A stretch of 64,000 nt of DNA from Acidisoma cellulosilyticum (lineage in GTDB: Bacteria > Pseudomonadota > Alphaproteobacteria > Acetobacterales > Acetobacteraceae), in assembly GCF_020621385.1 (NCBI RefSeq), contig NZ_JAESVA010000005.1, positions 62,001-126,000 on the forward strand, given 5' to 3'. The position numbers and the translations under genes are program-made. Below are positions 25,641 to 33,863 of this stretch, piece by piece (position 1 is the stretch's first letter; the number at the start of each line of letters is the position of its first letter). The notes below the pieces were generated by a model, which worked only from the letters and a program-made list of their open reading frames with translations, was not told where the DNA came from and searched no databases.

Positions 25641-25996
25641 CACGTCATCTCCCTAAGAGCAGATTTGTCCGAATAGAGGCCTAAATTTTCATCATTTAAC
25701 GCCGTTAAGGCGCCTTGCTCCCAGAGCAGCATAAATAACGAGCACTGCCAAAGCATCAAAATTTGCACGGAGCGATGCCTTTTTGAGATCGGCTAACGCT
25801 GCCGTGTTGCGTGGTTGTCGGCTGCACGCCCTCACTCTGTCGTGAACAGACAAAGACGTGCTTCGCTGAGCTCGCTAGTCTTCGTAAATCTGATATGCAC
25901 ATGCGTCATGGCCCATCGCAAGGCATGAAGCGTGCATTTCGTCCTGCGTGCACAGCCTCTGCCCACAAAAATGACTTCTCATCTCGGGAGCTGAAT
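25641..25996. promoter_or_regulatory. Divergent promoter region with TTAACG palindrome
   Basis: These 356 bp between two divergent transport units hold no convincing gene. The open frame from 25811 is only an upstream extension of the peptide-binding protein. At 25696-25708 there is a 13-bp palindrome, TTAACG-C-CGTTAA, in an AT-richer patch next to the NMT1-type gene. Its position suits a repressor or activator site. The GGGAG before 25997 is the ribosome-binding site of the peptide-type binding protein. Confidence 0.45.
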
Positions 25997-27556
25997 ATGA
26001 GCAAGCCTCATTCCATGATCGATCGGCGTCAGTTTCTGGGCGCGGCTGCGCTGGCGGGGGCGGCCGCCGGCCTTTCCTCCTTTCCGCTGATCGGTCAGGC
26101 GCGAGCGGCGGATATGCCGACCTCCGGCGGTCATTTGCGCCTTGGCATGGGCGGCGGCAGCACCACCGACAGCCTGGACCCCACGACCTATCTGCAATGG
26201 GTCCCGGTCAATATCGGCTATCAGATCATGAACGGCCTCATCGAGATCGACGAGCACAATAAGGCGACGCCCGAACTGCTGATGAATTGGGAGTCGAAGA
26301 CCGGCGCCGCCGATTGGGTTTTCGATGTCCGCAAGGACATTACCTTCTCCAACGGTAAGGTGCTGGACGCCGACGACATCATCTATTCCATCAACCTGCA
26401 TCGCGGAAAATCGGCCTCGCCCGCCAAGCCCTTCCTGGCCGCGATCACCGATATCAAGAAGCTCAGCGCGAACCAGATCGGGATCACGATGAGCCAGGGC
26501 AATGCCGATCTGCCCTTCCTGCTCTCGGACTATCACATCCTGGTGGTGCCGAACGGCTTCACGGACTGGAAGAATCCCATCGGCACGGCGGGTTACGTGC
26601 TTGAACATTATGAAGCCGGTGTGCGTTGCATCACCAAGAAGACGCGCCCTTATTGGAAGACCGGCTGCGGCAATGTCGACAGCATCGAGACGCTGATCAT
26701 CAACGACGTCTCGGCCCGCACGGCGGCGCTGCTCTCCGGCCAAGTCGATGCGATCAATCGTCTCGATGCGCGCACGGTTGATCTGTTGAAGAAGCGCCCG
26801 AAGGTTCATGTCATTCAAAGTGCGGCCGGTCAGCACGGCGTCTTCGTCATGAATTGCACGGATGCGCCCTTCAAGGACAACAATGTCCGCATGGCGCTGA
26901 AATACGCCATCAACCGCCAGCAGATCGTCGATACCGTGCTGCGCGGCTATGGCCATGTCGGCAATGACCAGCCGATCCCGATCACGAACGAATTCTACGA
27001 CGCCTCCATCCCCCAGCACACCTACGACCCCGATAAGGCGAAATTCTATCTGAAGCAGGCGGGTGAAAGCACGCTGGCGGTGGACCTGAACGTCTCCGAC
27101 GTCGCCTTCACGGGCGCGACGGACGCGGCCGAGCTTTTCCAGCAATCGGCACAGGCCGCCGGTATTACGGTCAACCTGAAGCAGCAGCCCGCCGACGGCT
27201 ATTGGGACAATATCTGGATGAAGGCGCCCTTCTGCGCCTCCTATTGGGGTGGCCGTCCGACGGCCGATCAGATGCTGACGCTGGCCTATAAATCCGACGC
27301 CCCCTGGAACGATACCTTCTGGAAGAATGCGGATTTCGACAAGCTGCTGCTGGAAGCCCGCGTCGAGCTTGACCAGTCCAAGCGTAAGGCGATGTATGGC
27401 CAAATGCAGGGCATGATCTCCTCGACCGGTGGCGCACTCATTCCGATCTTCATCGATTACCTGGAAGCCGGATCGAACAAGGTGCATGGCATGAAGCCGA
27501 ACCCGATGTTCGACTTCATGGGCCAGCGTATCGGCGAAAAAGTCTGGATGAGCTGA
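25997..27556 (+). CDS. Peptide/opine-type ABC substrate-binding protein (SBP_bac_5)
   Basis: The 519-residue protein has a twin-arginine style leader (DRRQFLGAAALAGAAAG) ending near ARA, so it is probably exported folded by Tat. The mature part follows the DppA/OppA layout: LDPTTYLQWVPVNIGYQIMN near the start, a FDVRKDITFSNGKVLDADD segment, and VRMALKYAINRQQIVD. ATG 25997 has GGGAG upstream. It begins a five-gene unit with two permeases, a fused ATPase and a CocE-type hydrolase. The ligand is likely a di/oligopeptide-like or opine-like compound. Confidence 0.88.
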   Translation: MSKPHSMIDRRQFLGAAALAGAAAGLSSFPLIGQARAADMPTSGGHLRLGMGGGSTTDSLDPTTYLQWVPVNIGYQIMNGLIEIDEHNKATPELLMNWESKTGAADWVFDVRKDITFSNGKVLDADDIIYSINLHRGKSASPAKPFLAAITDIKKLSANQIGITMSQGNADLPFLLSDYHILVVPNGFTDWKNPIGTAGYVLEHYEAGVRCITKKTRPYWKTGCGNVDSIETLIINDVSARTAALLSGQVDAINRLDARTVDLLKKRPKVHVIQSAAGQHGVFVMNCTDAPFKDNNVRMALKYAINRQQIVDTVLRGYGHVGNDQPIPITNEFYDASIPQHTYDPDKAKFYLKQAGESTLAVDLNVSDVAFTGATDAAELFQQSAQAAGITVNLKQQPADGYWDNIWMKAPFCASYWGGRPTADQMLTLAYKSDAPWNDTFWKNADFDKLLLEARVELDQSKRKAMYGQMQGMISSTGGALIPIFIDYLEAGSNKVHGMKPNPMFDFMGQRIGEKVWMS

Positions 27557-27577
27557 CGGCCGGGCGGGTTCAGGGTT

Positions 27578-28537
27578 TTGGGCATTCTTCGCTTTATCGC
27601 GGCAAGGGCGGCGCTGGGGGTTTTGACCCTCTTCGCTGTCTCTATTCTCCTTTATCTCGGCACGCAGCTTTTGCCGGGCGATGTGGCGAGCGCGCTGCTC
27701 GGGCAATCCGCGACGCCCGACGCGCTGGCCGTATTGCGGGCGAAGCTTGGCCTGAACGAACCCGCCTATCTGCGCTATCTGCATTGGCTTTGGGGCGTGC
27801 TGCACGGCAATCTCGGCAATTCGTTGACGACCGGCACACCCATCGCCGGCGAGCTGATGCCGCGACTGATCAACACCTTGTTTCTGGCGGGCTATGCGGC
27901 GATCATCGCCGTGCCGCTCGCGGTGGGATTGGGTATTCTGTCGGCCATCCGCGAAGGCAGCCTGATGGATCGGCTGGCGAGTATCCTTAGCCTCGCTGCC
28001 ATCTCCTTCCCGGAATTCTTCGTCAGTTATATCCTGATTGTCGTCTTCGCATCCCAACTCGGCTGGCTGCCGAGCCTCGCCACCGTCTATGACGGCATGG
28101 GCTTCTGGGATCGGGTCGATGCCACAACCCTGCCGGCGATTACGCTGACGCTCGTCGTCGTGGCCCATATGCTGCGCATGACCCGCACCTCCACCTTGGC
28201 GGTGATGTCCGCCCCCTATGTCGAGACTGCCTTCCTGAAAGGCCTGTCGCGTAGCCGCGTTGTGCTGAGCCACGCGCTGCCGAATGCGCTGGCGCCGATC
28301 ATCAATGTCGTCGCGATCAACCTCGCCTATCTTGTCGTCGGTGTCGTCGTCGTCGAGGTCGTCTTCGTCTATCCCGGTGTCGGGCAGTTGATGGTCGATG
28401 CCGTGACCAAGCGCGATCTGCCGACCGTCCAGGCTTGCGGGTTGGTTTTCGCCATCGTCTTCATCGGCCTCAATACGATCGCCGATATCTGCTCGGCTCT
28501 GGCCAATCCGCGGCTGCGCAGCCGCAAACGGCAATAG
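27578..28537 (+). CDS. ABC transporter permease (DppB/OppB type)
   Basis: The 319-residue protein starts at TTG 27578, in keeping with the short gap after the binding protein. It has the DppB layout. A membrane segment with RAALGVLTLFAVSILLYLGT is followed by LPGDVASALLGQSATPDAL in the periplasm. The C-terminal permease core carries the ETAFLKGLSRSRVVLSHALP loop and YPGVGQLMVDAV. With the next gene it forms the channel of the peptide-type importer. Confidence 0.88.
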   Translation: MGILRFIAARAALGVLTLFAVSILLYLGTQLLPGDVASALLGQSATPDALAVLRAKLGLNEPAYLRYLHWLWGVLHGNLGNSLTTGTPIAGELMPRLINTLFLAGYAAIIAVPLAVGLGILSAIREGSLMDRLASILSLAAISFPEFFVSYILIVVFASQLGWLPSLATVYDGMGFWDRVDATTLPAITLTLVVVAHMLRMTRTSTLAVMSAPYVETAFLKGLSRSRVVLSHALPNALAPIINVVAINLAYLVVGVVVVEVVFVYPGVGQLMVDAVTKRDLPTVQACGLVFAIVFIGLNTIADICSALANPRLRSRKRQ

Positions 28538-28550
28538 GGAGGGGCGCGCC

Positions 28551-29384
28551 ATGAAAATCGCCGGTCGCAAAGTTCCCTTCACCGCCTATATCGGCGGCGT
28601 CATCGTCGTGCTGGCGCTGATCATGATCCTGTTCGCGCCCTGGATCGCGCCTTATCCGCAGACCAAGATCGTCGGTGGCGTCTGGGATACGCCCAATCCG
28701 CATGACTGGCTGGGCACGGACAGTATTGGCCGCGATATGCTGTCGCGTCTTATCTATGGCGGCCGCACCTCGGTCAGCATCGCGCTGATCGCGACATGCC
28801 TGACCATGATCATCGGCGTCGGGCTTGGCTTTGTCGCGGCTTCCACCAGCAAGCTTGTCGACAATATCATCTCCCGCGTCGTCGATATTCTGCTTGCCAT
28901 GCCGATCCTCATTTTCGGCCTCATGGTCTTCGCCGTGCTCGGCACCTCCATCCCGATCATGATCATCACCATTTCCGTGCTCGAATCGACGCGGGTATTT
29001 CGTCTGGCACGCGCCGTCGCCATGAACATCACGGTGATGGATTACGTGCAGGTCGCAAGACTGCGCGGAGAAGGCATCGGCTGGGTGATTTTTCGTGAAA
29101 TCTTGCCGAACGCCTTGCCGCCGCTGGTCGCGGAATTCGGCCTGCGCTTCTGCTTCACCTTCCTGTTCATCGCCTCCCTGAGCTTCCTGGGCTTGGGCAT
29201 TCAACCGCCGGCGGCGGATTGGGGCAGCATGGTGCATGACAATGCCCAGGCCATCGCCTTCGGCGGCTATGCGCCGCTATTCCCCGCAGGCGCTATCGCC
29301 ATTGTCACCATCGGCGTCAATCTGGTGGTCGATTGGCTGCTCTCCATCCACGCTTTGCCGGCCGGCGCCGGCGCGGAGATCTGA
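28551..29384 (+). CDS. ABC transporter permease (DppC/OppC type)
   Basis: The 277-residue inner-membrane protein shows the DppC pattern: HDWLGTDSIGRDMLSRLIYGGRTS after the first membrane segment, and the cytoplasmic loop VARLRGEGIGWVIFREILP. It ends with SLSFLGLGIQPPAADWGSMV, a strong signature of this subfamily. It sits 13 bp after DppB and 3 bp before the ATPase gene. Confidence 0.9.
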   Translation: MKIAGRKVPFTAYIGGVIVVLALIMILFAPWIAPYPQTKIVGGVWDTPNPHDWLGTDSIGRDMLSRLIYGGRTSVSIALIATCLTMIIGVGLGFVAASTSKLVDNIISRVVDILLAMPILIFGLMVFAVLGTSIPIMIITISVLESTRVFRLARAVAMNITVMDYVQVARLRGEGIGWVIFREILPNALPPLVAEFGLRFCFTFLFIASLSFLGLGIQPPAADWGSMVHDNAQAIAFGGYAPLFPAGAIAIVTIGVNLVVDWLLSIHALPAGAGAEI

Positions 29385-29387
29385 GGC

Positions 29388-31034
29388 ATGAGCGCCGCCA
29401 AAAACGACATGCTTCTGCAAATTCGGGGATTGCGCATCGAGGCCAGCAACGGCGCGGTGCTGACGGACGGCATCGATCTTGACCTGCGGCGGGGCGAGGT
29501 TCTGGGGTTGATCGGGGAATCGGGCGCCGGCAAATCGACGCTGGGCCTGGCGCCGCTGGTCTATGCACGGGCCGGTTGCAGCATTACCGGCGGCGAGATT
29601 TTGCTGGCGGGGCAAGATCTGCGCAAGCTCGACACCAATGGTCGCCGCAGCCTGCGCGGCGTGCGCGTGGCCTATGTCGCGCAAAGTGCCGCTGCCGCCT
29701 TCAACCCGTCCATGACCCTGATGGCGCAGGTCTGCGAGGGGCCGATCCGCCATGGGCTGATGAACCGCCGTGAGGCGGAGGCCAAGGCGATCGAGCTTTT
29801 CGCGGCCCTCGACCTCCCGGAACCGAAAACCTTCGGCCAGCGCTATCCGCATGAAGCCTCGGGCGGGCAGTTGCAGCGCGCCATGGCCGCCATGGCCATG
29901 TCCTGTCAGCCGGATCTGCTGGTGCTGGATGAGCCGACAACGGCGCTGGACGTGACGACGCAGATCGAGGTTCTGGCCAAGCTGCGCGAGCTGATCCACG
30001 AGCATAATACGGCTGCCCTTTACGTGACGCATGATCTGTCGGTCGTGGCGCAGATCGCCGATCGCATCATGGTGTTGCGCCACGGCAAAATGGTGGAGAC
30101 CGGCACCACCAACGACATTCTGATGACGCCGCGCGAGGCCTATACGACAGCGCTGGTGGCGGAACGCAAGGCCGCGATGAGCGGTCATGGCGTGGCGGAG
30201 GCGGCACGCGGGGAGACGGTGCTGACGGTCGATGACGTGACCATCAAATACGGACCAGTGACGGCGGTAAAGAACATCTCCTTTACAGTCAGCCGTGGAG
30301 AGACGGTGGCGGTGGTCGGTGAATCAGGGTCAGGCAAATCGACGCTCGCCTATGCCGCCATCGGGCAGATCGAGGCAGCGGGCGGCGCCTTTCGCTTCGG
30401 TCAGGCCGCATTGCCGCCGTCCTTCAAAAAACGCAGCCTGGAACAACGTCAGCGCATTCAGCTGATCTATCAGCTGCCCGATATCGCGCTCAATCCACGC
30501 CAGAAGATCAGCGATATCCTCGGCCGGCCCGTCGCCTTCTTCGAAAAGCTGTCGGGTGCGGCGGTGAAGGCGCGGGTGGCCGAGCTGCTGACCCTGGTCG
30601 GTCTGCCGCTCGATTATACCGAGCGCTTTCCGGGCCAGCTCTCGGGTGGGCAGAAGCAGCGTATCTGTATCGCCCGCGCTTTGGCGGCGCGGCCGGAACT
30701 GGTCATCTGCGATGAGGTGACATCCGCACTCGATCCCCTGGTCGCCGAAGACATTCTAAAACTGCTCAAGCAGCTGCAGGATGAGCTGGGCGTGTCATAC
30801 CTGTTCATCACCCATGATCTCGGCACCGTGAAGCGCATCGCGCATCGCGTCGTCGTCATGCTCAAAGGACAGATGGTGGCGGAAGGTGCGACATCGGACA
30901 TTTTCGAGACGCCGCCGGACGATTACACCAGGAAGCTGCTGCTGTCGGTGCCGGAAATGCGCACCGATTGGCTGGATGAGGCTTTGACCAGGCGCGATAT
31001 CTGGCGCGCTGGTCCCGCAGCCTTGCCGGCATAA
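29388..31034 (+). CDS. Fused dual ATPase of peptide-type ABC importer (DppD-DppF)
   Basis: The 548-residue protein carries two complete ATPase domains in one chain. The first has GESGAGKST, ASGGQLQR and LLVLDEPTTALD. The second has GESGSGKST, LSGGQKQR and LVICDEVTSALD. In the second Walker B region the usual proline after Asp-Glu is replaced by Val. Each domain has a switch histidine (YVTHDLS and FITHDLG). Such fusions replace separate DppD and DppF subunits. The gene is followed by a terminator-like hairpin. Confidence 0.9.
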   Translation: MSAAKNDMLLQIRGLRIEASNGAVLTDGIDLDLRRGEVLGLIGESGAGKSTLGLAPLVYARAGCSITGGEILLAGQDLRKLDTNGRRSLRGVRVAYVAQSAAAAFNPSMTLMAQVCEGPIRHGLMNRREAEAKAIELFAALDLPEPKTFGQRYPHEASGGQLQRAMAAMAMSCQPDLLVLDEPTTALDVTTQIEVLAKLRELIHEHNTAALYVTHDLSVVAQIADRIMVLRHGKMVETGTTNDILMTPREAYTTALVAERKAAMSGHGVAEAARGETVLTVDDVTIKYGPVTAVKNISFTVSRGETVAVVGESGSGKSTLAYAAIGQIEAAGGAFRFGQAALPPSFKKRSLEQRQRIQLIYQLPDIALNPRQKISDILGRPVAFFEKLSGAAVKARVAELLTLVGLPLDYTERFPGQLSGGQKQRICIARALAARPELVICDEVTSALDPLVAEDILKLLKQLQDELGVSYLFITHDLGTVKRIAHRVVVMLKGQMVAEGATSDIFETPPDDYTRKLLLSVPEMRTDWLDEALTRRDIWRAGPAALPA

Positions 31035-31040
31035 GACAGC

Positions 31041-31076
31041 GGTTCTTTTTGTAAAAAGAACCAAAAACTTTTTTCG
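31041..31076 (+). terminator. Hairpin with T-run after dual ATPase gene
   Basis: GGTTCTTTTT at 31041-31050 pairs with AAAAAGAACC at 31053-31062, followed by AAAAACTTTTTT. This is a short stable hairpin with a T-tract, as in an intrinsic terminator. It lies seven bases after the ATPase stop and about 17 bp before the next start codon. It could therefore attenuate rather than fully separate expression of the CocE-type hydrolase. Confidence 0.6.
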
Positions 31077-31092
31077 ATGAGTGAGTGGGCTG

Positions 31093-33099
31093 ATGGCTAT
31101 AACATTGACCGAGCATCTATTCGTGCCGCTGAGCGACGGCACGCGGCTGGCCGCGCGTCTCTGGCTGCCGGAGGGGGCAGAGGCCAAGCCCGTGCCGGCC
31201 ATCCTGGAATATATTCCCTATCGCAAGCGCGACGGCACCCGCGCGCGGGATGAGCCGATGCATGGCTATTTCGCGGCGCAGGGCTATGCCGTCCTGCGCG
31301 TCGATATGCGTGGCTCCGGTGAATCGGACGGGTTGCTGGATGACGAATACATCAAGCTTGAGCAGGATGACGCGCTGGAGGTGATCGCCTGGTTGGCCGA
31401 GCAGAGCTGGTGTGACGGCGCTGTCGGCATGATGGGTAAAAGCTGGGGTGGCTTCAATTGTCTGCAGGTCGCCATGCGCCGGCCGCCGGCCCTGAAGGCG
31501 ATCCTGACCGTGTGTTCCACAACCGACCGCTTCGCCAATGACATCCATTACATGGGCGGTGGTCTGCTCAACGATAACCTGTGGTGGGGTGCGATCATGC
31601 TCGCCTTCCAGGCGCGCCCGGCGGACCCGCTGCTGCGCGGCGATGACTGGCGCGCGCAATGGATCGAGCGTCTGAACCATATGCCCTTCTGGCCCGCACT
31701 TTGGCTCGCCCATCAGCGGCGGGACGCCTATTGGAAACATGGCTCGGTCTGCGAGGACTGGAACGCCATTCAATGCCCGGTCATGGCGGTCGGCGGCTGG
31801 GCCGACAGCTATACCAATGCGGTGCCGGAATTGCTGGAACATCTGACTGTGCCGCGTCTGGGCCTGCTCGGTCCCTGGGCGCATATCTATCCGCAGGACG
31901 GCGTGCCGACGCCCGCCATCGGCTTCCTGCAAGAAGCGACGCGCTGGTGGGATCATTGGCTGAAGGGCGAGGATCGCGGCATCATGGCCGAGCCCATGCT
32001 GCGCGCGTTTGTGGAGGATGGGCAAAGCCCGGTCTCCTCCAGCAAACCCGCTTCCGAAGGCCGTTGGCGCGGTGAGGCTTTTTGGCCGAGCACTGCGATT
32101 GCCGACACGGCATTTTATCCGCAATCGGGCGGTACAATCTCCAGCCAAGCAGGCGCGGGGACAACCAGCATTCGGTCGCCGCTCTATACCGGCACGGCCT
32201 GCGGGGAATGGATGGGTACCGGGGTGATCGGCGACATGCCGGGCGACCAGCGCATCGATGACGGGTTGTCCCTGACATTCGATAGCGCGCCGCTGACCGA
32301 GGATTGCGAAATTCTGGGCCAGCCCGTCATCGACCTGCTGTTGAGCAGCGACAGACCGCTGGCACAGATGGCGGTGCGTCTATGCGATGTATCGCCAGAC
32401 GGCGCCAGCCAGCGCATCAGTTACGGCGTGCTCAACCTCGCGCATCGGGACGGATCGGAAGACCCGAAGCCGATGGTGGTGGGGCAAGCGACACCCATCC
32501 GCATAAAACTGAAGATGTGCGGTCATCGCTTCGCGTCCGGCCATCGCATCCGCTTCGCGATTTCGACTGCCTATTGGCCGATCCTTTGGCCGGCACCGGA
32601 AGCCGCGACCTTGTCGGTCGATCTCGCGGGCAGCCGCTTCACCCTGCCGGTGCGGGCGCGCGATGCTGTGCCGCTGCCGGTGTCATTTGCCGAACCGGCG
32701 CATGGTCCCTTCGCGCCGATCACGCAACTCAGCCAAAGCAAGCTTGGCCGCAGCGTCAGCATCGACACGCTCACCGATACGGCGACCTATATGACGGTGG
32801 GCGAGGGCGGGTTGTTCGGTGAGGGCGTCTTCCGTTTCGATGAGATCGATCTCACGCTCGATCACGGCCTCAATCGCACACTCACCGTGCAGGCGGATGA
32901 TCCGCTCTCGGCGCGCTCATCGATCTCGCAGTATTTCGATCTGGGGCGTGAGGGCTGGCAGATTCGCATCGAGACGGAGACAGCCATGACCGGCACGGCG
33001 GATGAATTCCATCTGACCGGCTCGGTTCGCGCCTTCGAAAACGGTGAACTGGTCGTGGAACGCCTCTACGACCAGTCCTTCCCGCGGGATCATCTGTAA
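31093..33099 (+). CDS. CocE/NonD-type alpha/beta hydrolase (second copy)
   Basis: The 668-residue enzyme has the X-Pro dipeptidyl peptidase/cocaine esterase layout. VLRVDMRGSGESDG and the nucleophile motif GKSWGG are in the N-terminal half. VGGWADSYTN supplies the acid, GPWAHIYPQ the histidine, and a jelly-roll domain follows. It is longer than the copy at 7.9-9.5 kb, with an extra C-terminal segment, and the two are only distantly alike. Its position after a peptide-type importer suggests it cleaves the imported compound. No signal peptide is seen, so it acts in the cytosol. An in-frame GTG at 31081 is an alternative start. Confidence 0.86.
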   Translation: MAITLTEHLFVPLSDGTRLAARLWLPEGAEAKPVPAILEYIPYRKRDGTRARDEPMHGYFAAQGYAVLRVDMRGSGESDGLLDDEYIKLEQDDALEVIAWLAEQSWCDGAVGMMGKSWGGFNCLQVAMRRPPALKAILTVCSTTDRFANDIHYMGGGLLNDNLWWGAIMLAFQARPADPLLRGDDWRAQWIERLNHMPFWPALWLAHQRRDAYWKHGSVCEDWNAIQCPVMAVGGWADSYTNAVPELLEHLTVPRLGLLGPWAHIYPQDGVPTPAIGFLQEATRWWDHWLKGEDRGIMAEPMLRAFVEDGQSPVSSSKPASEGRWRGEAFWPSTAIADTAFYPQSGGTISSQAGAGTTSIRSPLYTGTACGEWMGTGVIGDMPGDQRIDDGLSLTFDSAPLTEDCEILGQPVIDLLLSSDRPLAQMAVRLCDVSPDGASQRISYGVLNLAHRDGSEDPKPMVVGQATPIRIKLKMCGHRFASGHRIRFAISTAYWPILWPAPEAATLSVDLAGSRFTLPVRARDAVPLPVSFAEPAHGPFAPITQLSQSKLGRSVSIDTLTDTATYMTVGEGGLFGEGVFRFDEIDLTLDHGLNRTLTVQADDPLSARSSISQYFDLGREGWQIRIETETAMTGTADEFHLTGSVRAFENGELVVERLYDQSFPRDHL

Positions 33100-33103
33100 G
33101 ACG

Positions 33104-33781
33104 TCAGCGCAACCGGCCGGAGGCGATGAGGGCTGCCAGCGGCGCCGGCAGCGTGCAATCCTCCGGCACCTCAGGCGCGGGCTTGGCCACACCCAGGCCG
33201 ATATGCATGGGAATGGTGCCGGCCCAGACCGGAAAATCGCTTTCCACCGCGTCGCCGGGTCCGCCGGTCCGCGCCTTCATCACCGCCTCGTCGATCTCCA
33301 TCCATAGGACGGAGGTCGCCTTCAACTCCTGCGTGGTCATCGGCCGCAGCGTCTCCCACCGGCCGGGAAACAACCCGTCCGTGAAATGCTGCAGCGCTGC
33401 CGCGGCTTCTTCCGCGTCTTCGATCTTCTGCGCCGTGCCGAAGGCCATGACGGAGCGATAATTGACCGAGTGGTTGAAGGCCGAGCGGGCCAGCACATAA
33501 CCGTCCATCAGGCTGACGGTGATGCAGACCGGCATGCCTTCGGACTGGCGCAGGAAGCGGCTGGCGGCCGACCCATGCCAATAGATGCGGTTGCCGACGC
33601 GCCAATGCAGCGTCGGCGTCACATAGGGCGCGCCGTCGATGACATAGCCGACATGGCAGAGCGGGGCGGCGTCCAGCAGCGCGTAGACGGCGTCCTTGTC
33701 GTAGCTGCCGCGGTGATGTTCGCGCCGCACGCGGCTGCGATTGGTGACGGGAAAGCGCGGGTCGGTCTCGGCGTCAGACAT
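33104..33781 (-). CDS. Pyridoxamine 5'-phosphate oxidase-fold flavin-binding protein
   Basis: The 225-residue protein has the split-barrel FMN-binding pattern of the PPOX/NimA group: LCHVGYVIDGAPYVTPTLHW, IYWHGSAASRFLR and SVNYRSVMAFGTA. Members bind FMN, heme or F420 and are often of unknown substrate. ATG 33781 is preceded by AAGGAG. It is divergent from a MocR regulator, an arrangement seen for many PPOX-MocR pairs, so it is probably that regulator's target. Confidence 0.85.
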   Translation of the reverse strand: MSDAETDPRFPVTNRSRVRREHHRGSYDKDAVYALLDAAPLCHVGYVIDGAPYVTPTLHWRVGNRIYWHGSAASRFLRQSEGMPVCITVSLMDGYVLARSAFNHSVNYRSVMAFGTAQKIEDAEEAAAALQHFTDGLFPGRWETLRPMTTQELKATSVLWMEIDEAVMKARTGGPGDAVESDFPVWAGTIPMHIGLGVAKPAPEVPEDCTLPAPLAALIASGRLR

Positions 33782-33811
33782 GGCGAGGCTCCTTGATCCT
33801 TCGCAGCTTGG

Positions 33812-33828
33812 ACCATTTGCGGTATGGT
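33812..33828. promoter_or_regulatory. Candidate MocR operator in divergent promoter
   Basis: ACCAT at 33812-33816 and ATGGT at 33824-33828 form an inverted pair with a 7-bp spacer. It lies in the 82-bp space between the PPOX and MocR start codons. CCAGTT occurs twice further along. MocR proteins typically bind such repeats between divergent genes. Recognition by this particular regulator is inference. Confidence 0.35.
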
Positions 33829-33863
33829 GGATAACGCCAGTTTCAAGAAAATGAGCAGACCAG

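Noticed and set aside
25979-28582. Very long open frame of 867 codons on the minus strand
   Set aside because: It is fully antisense to the peptide-binding protein and permease genes, has no recognisable domain, and reads as low-complexity Arg/Asp/Gly/His. It is a shadow of GC-rich codon use.
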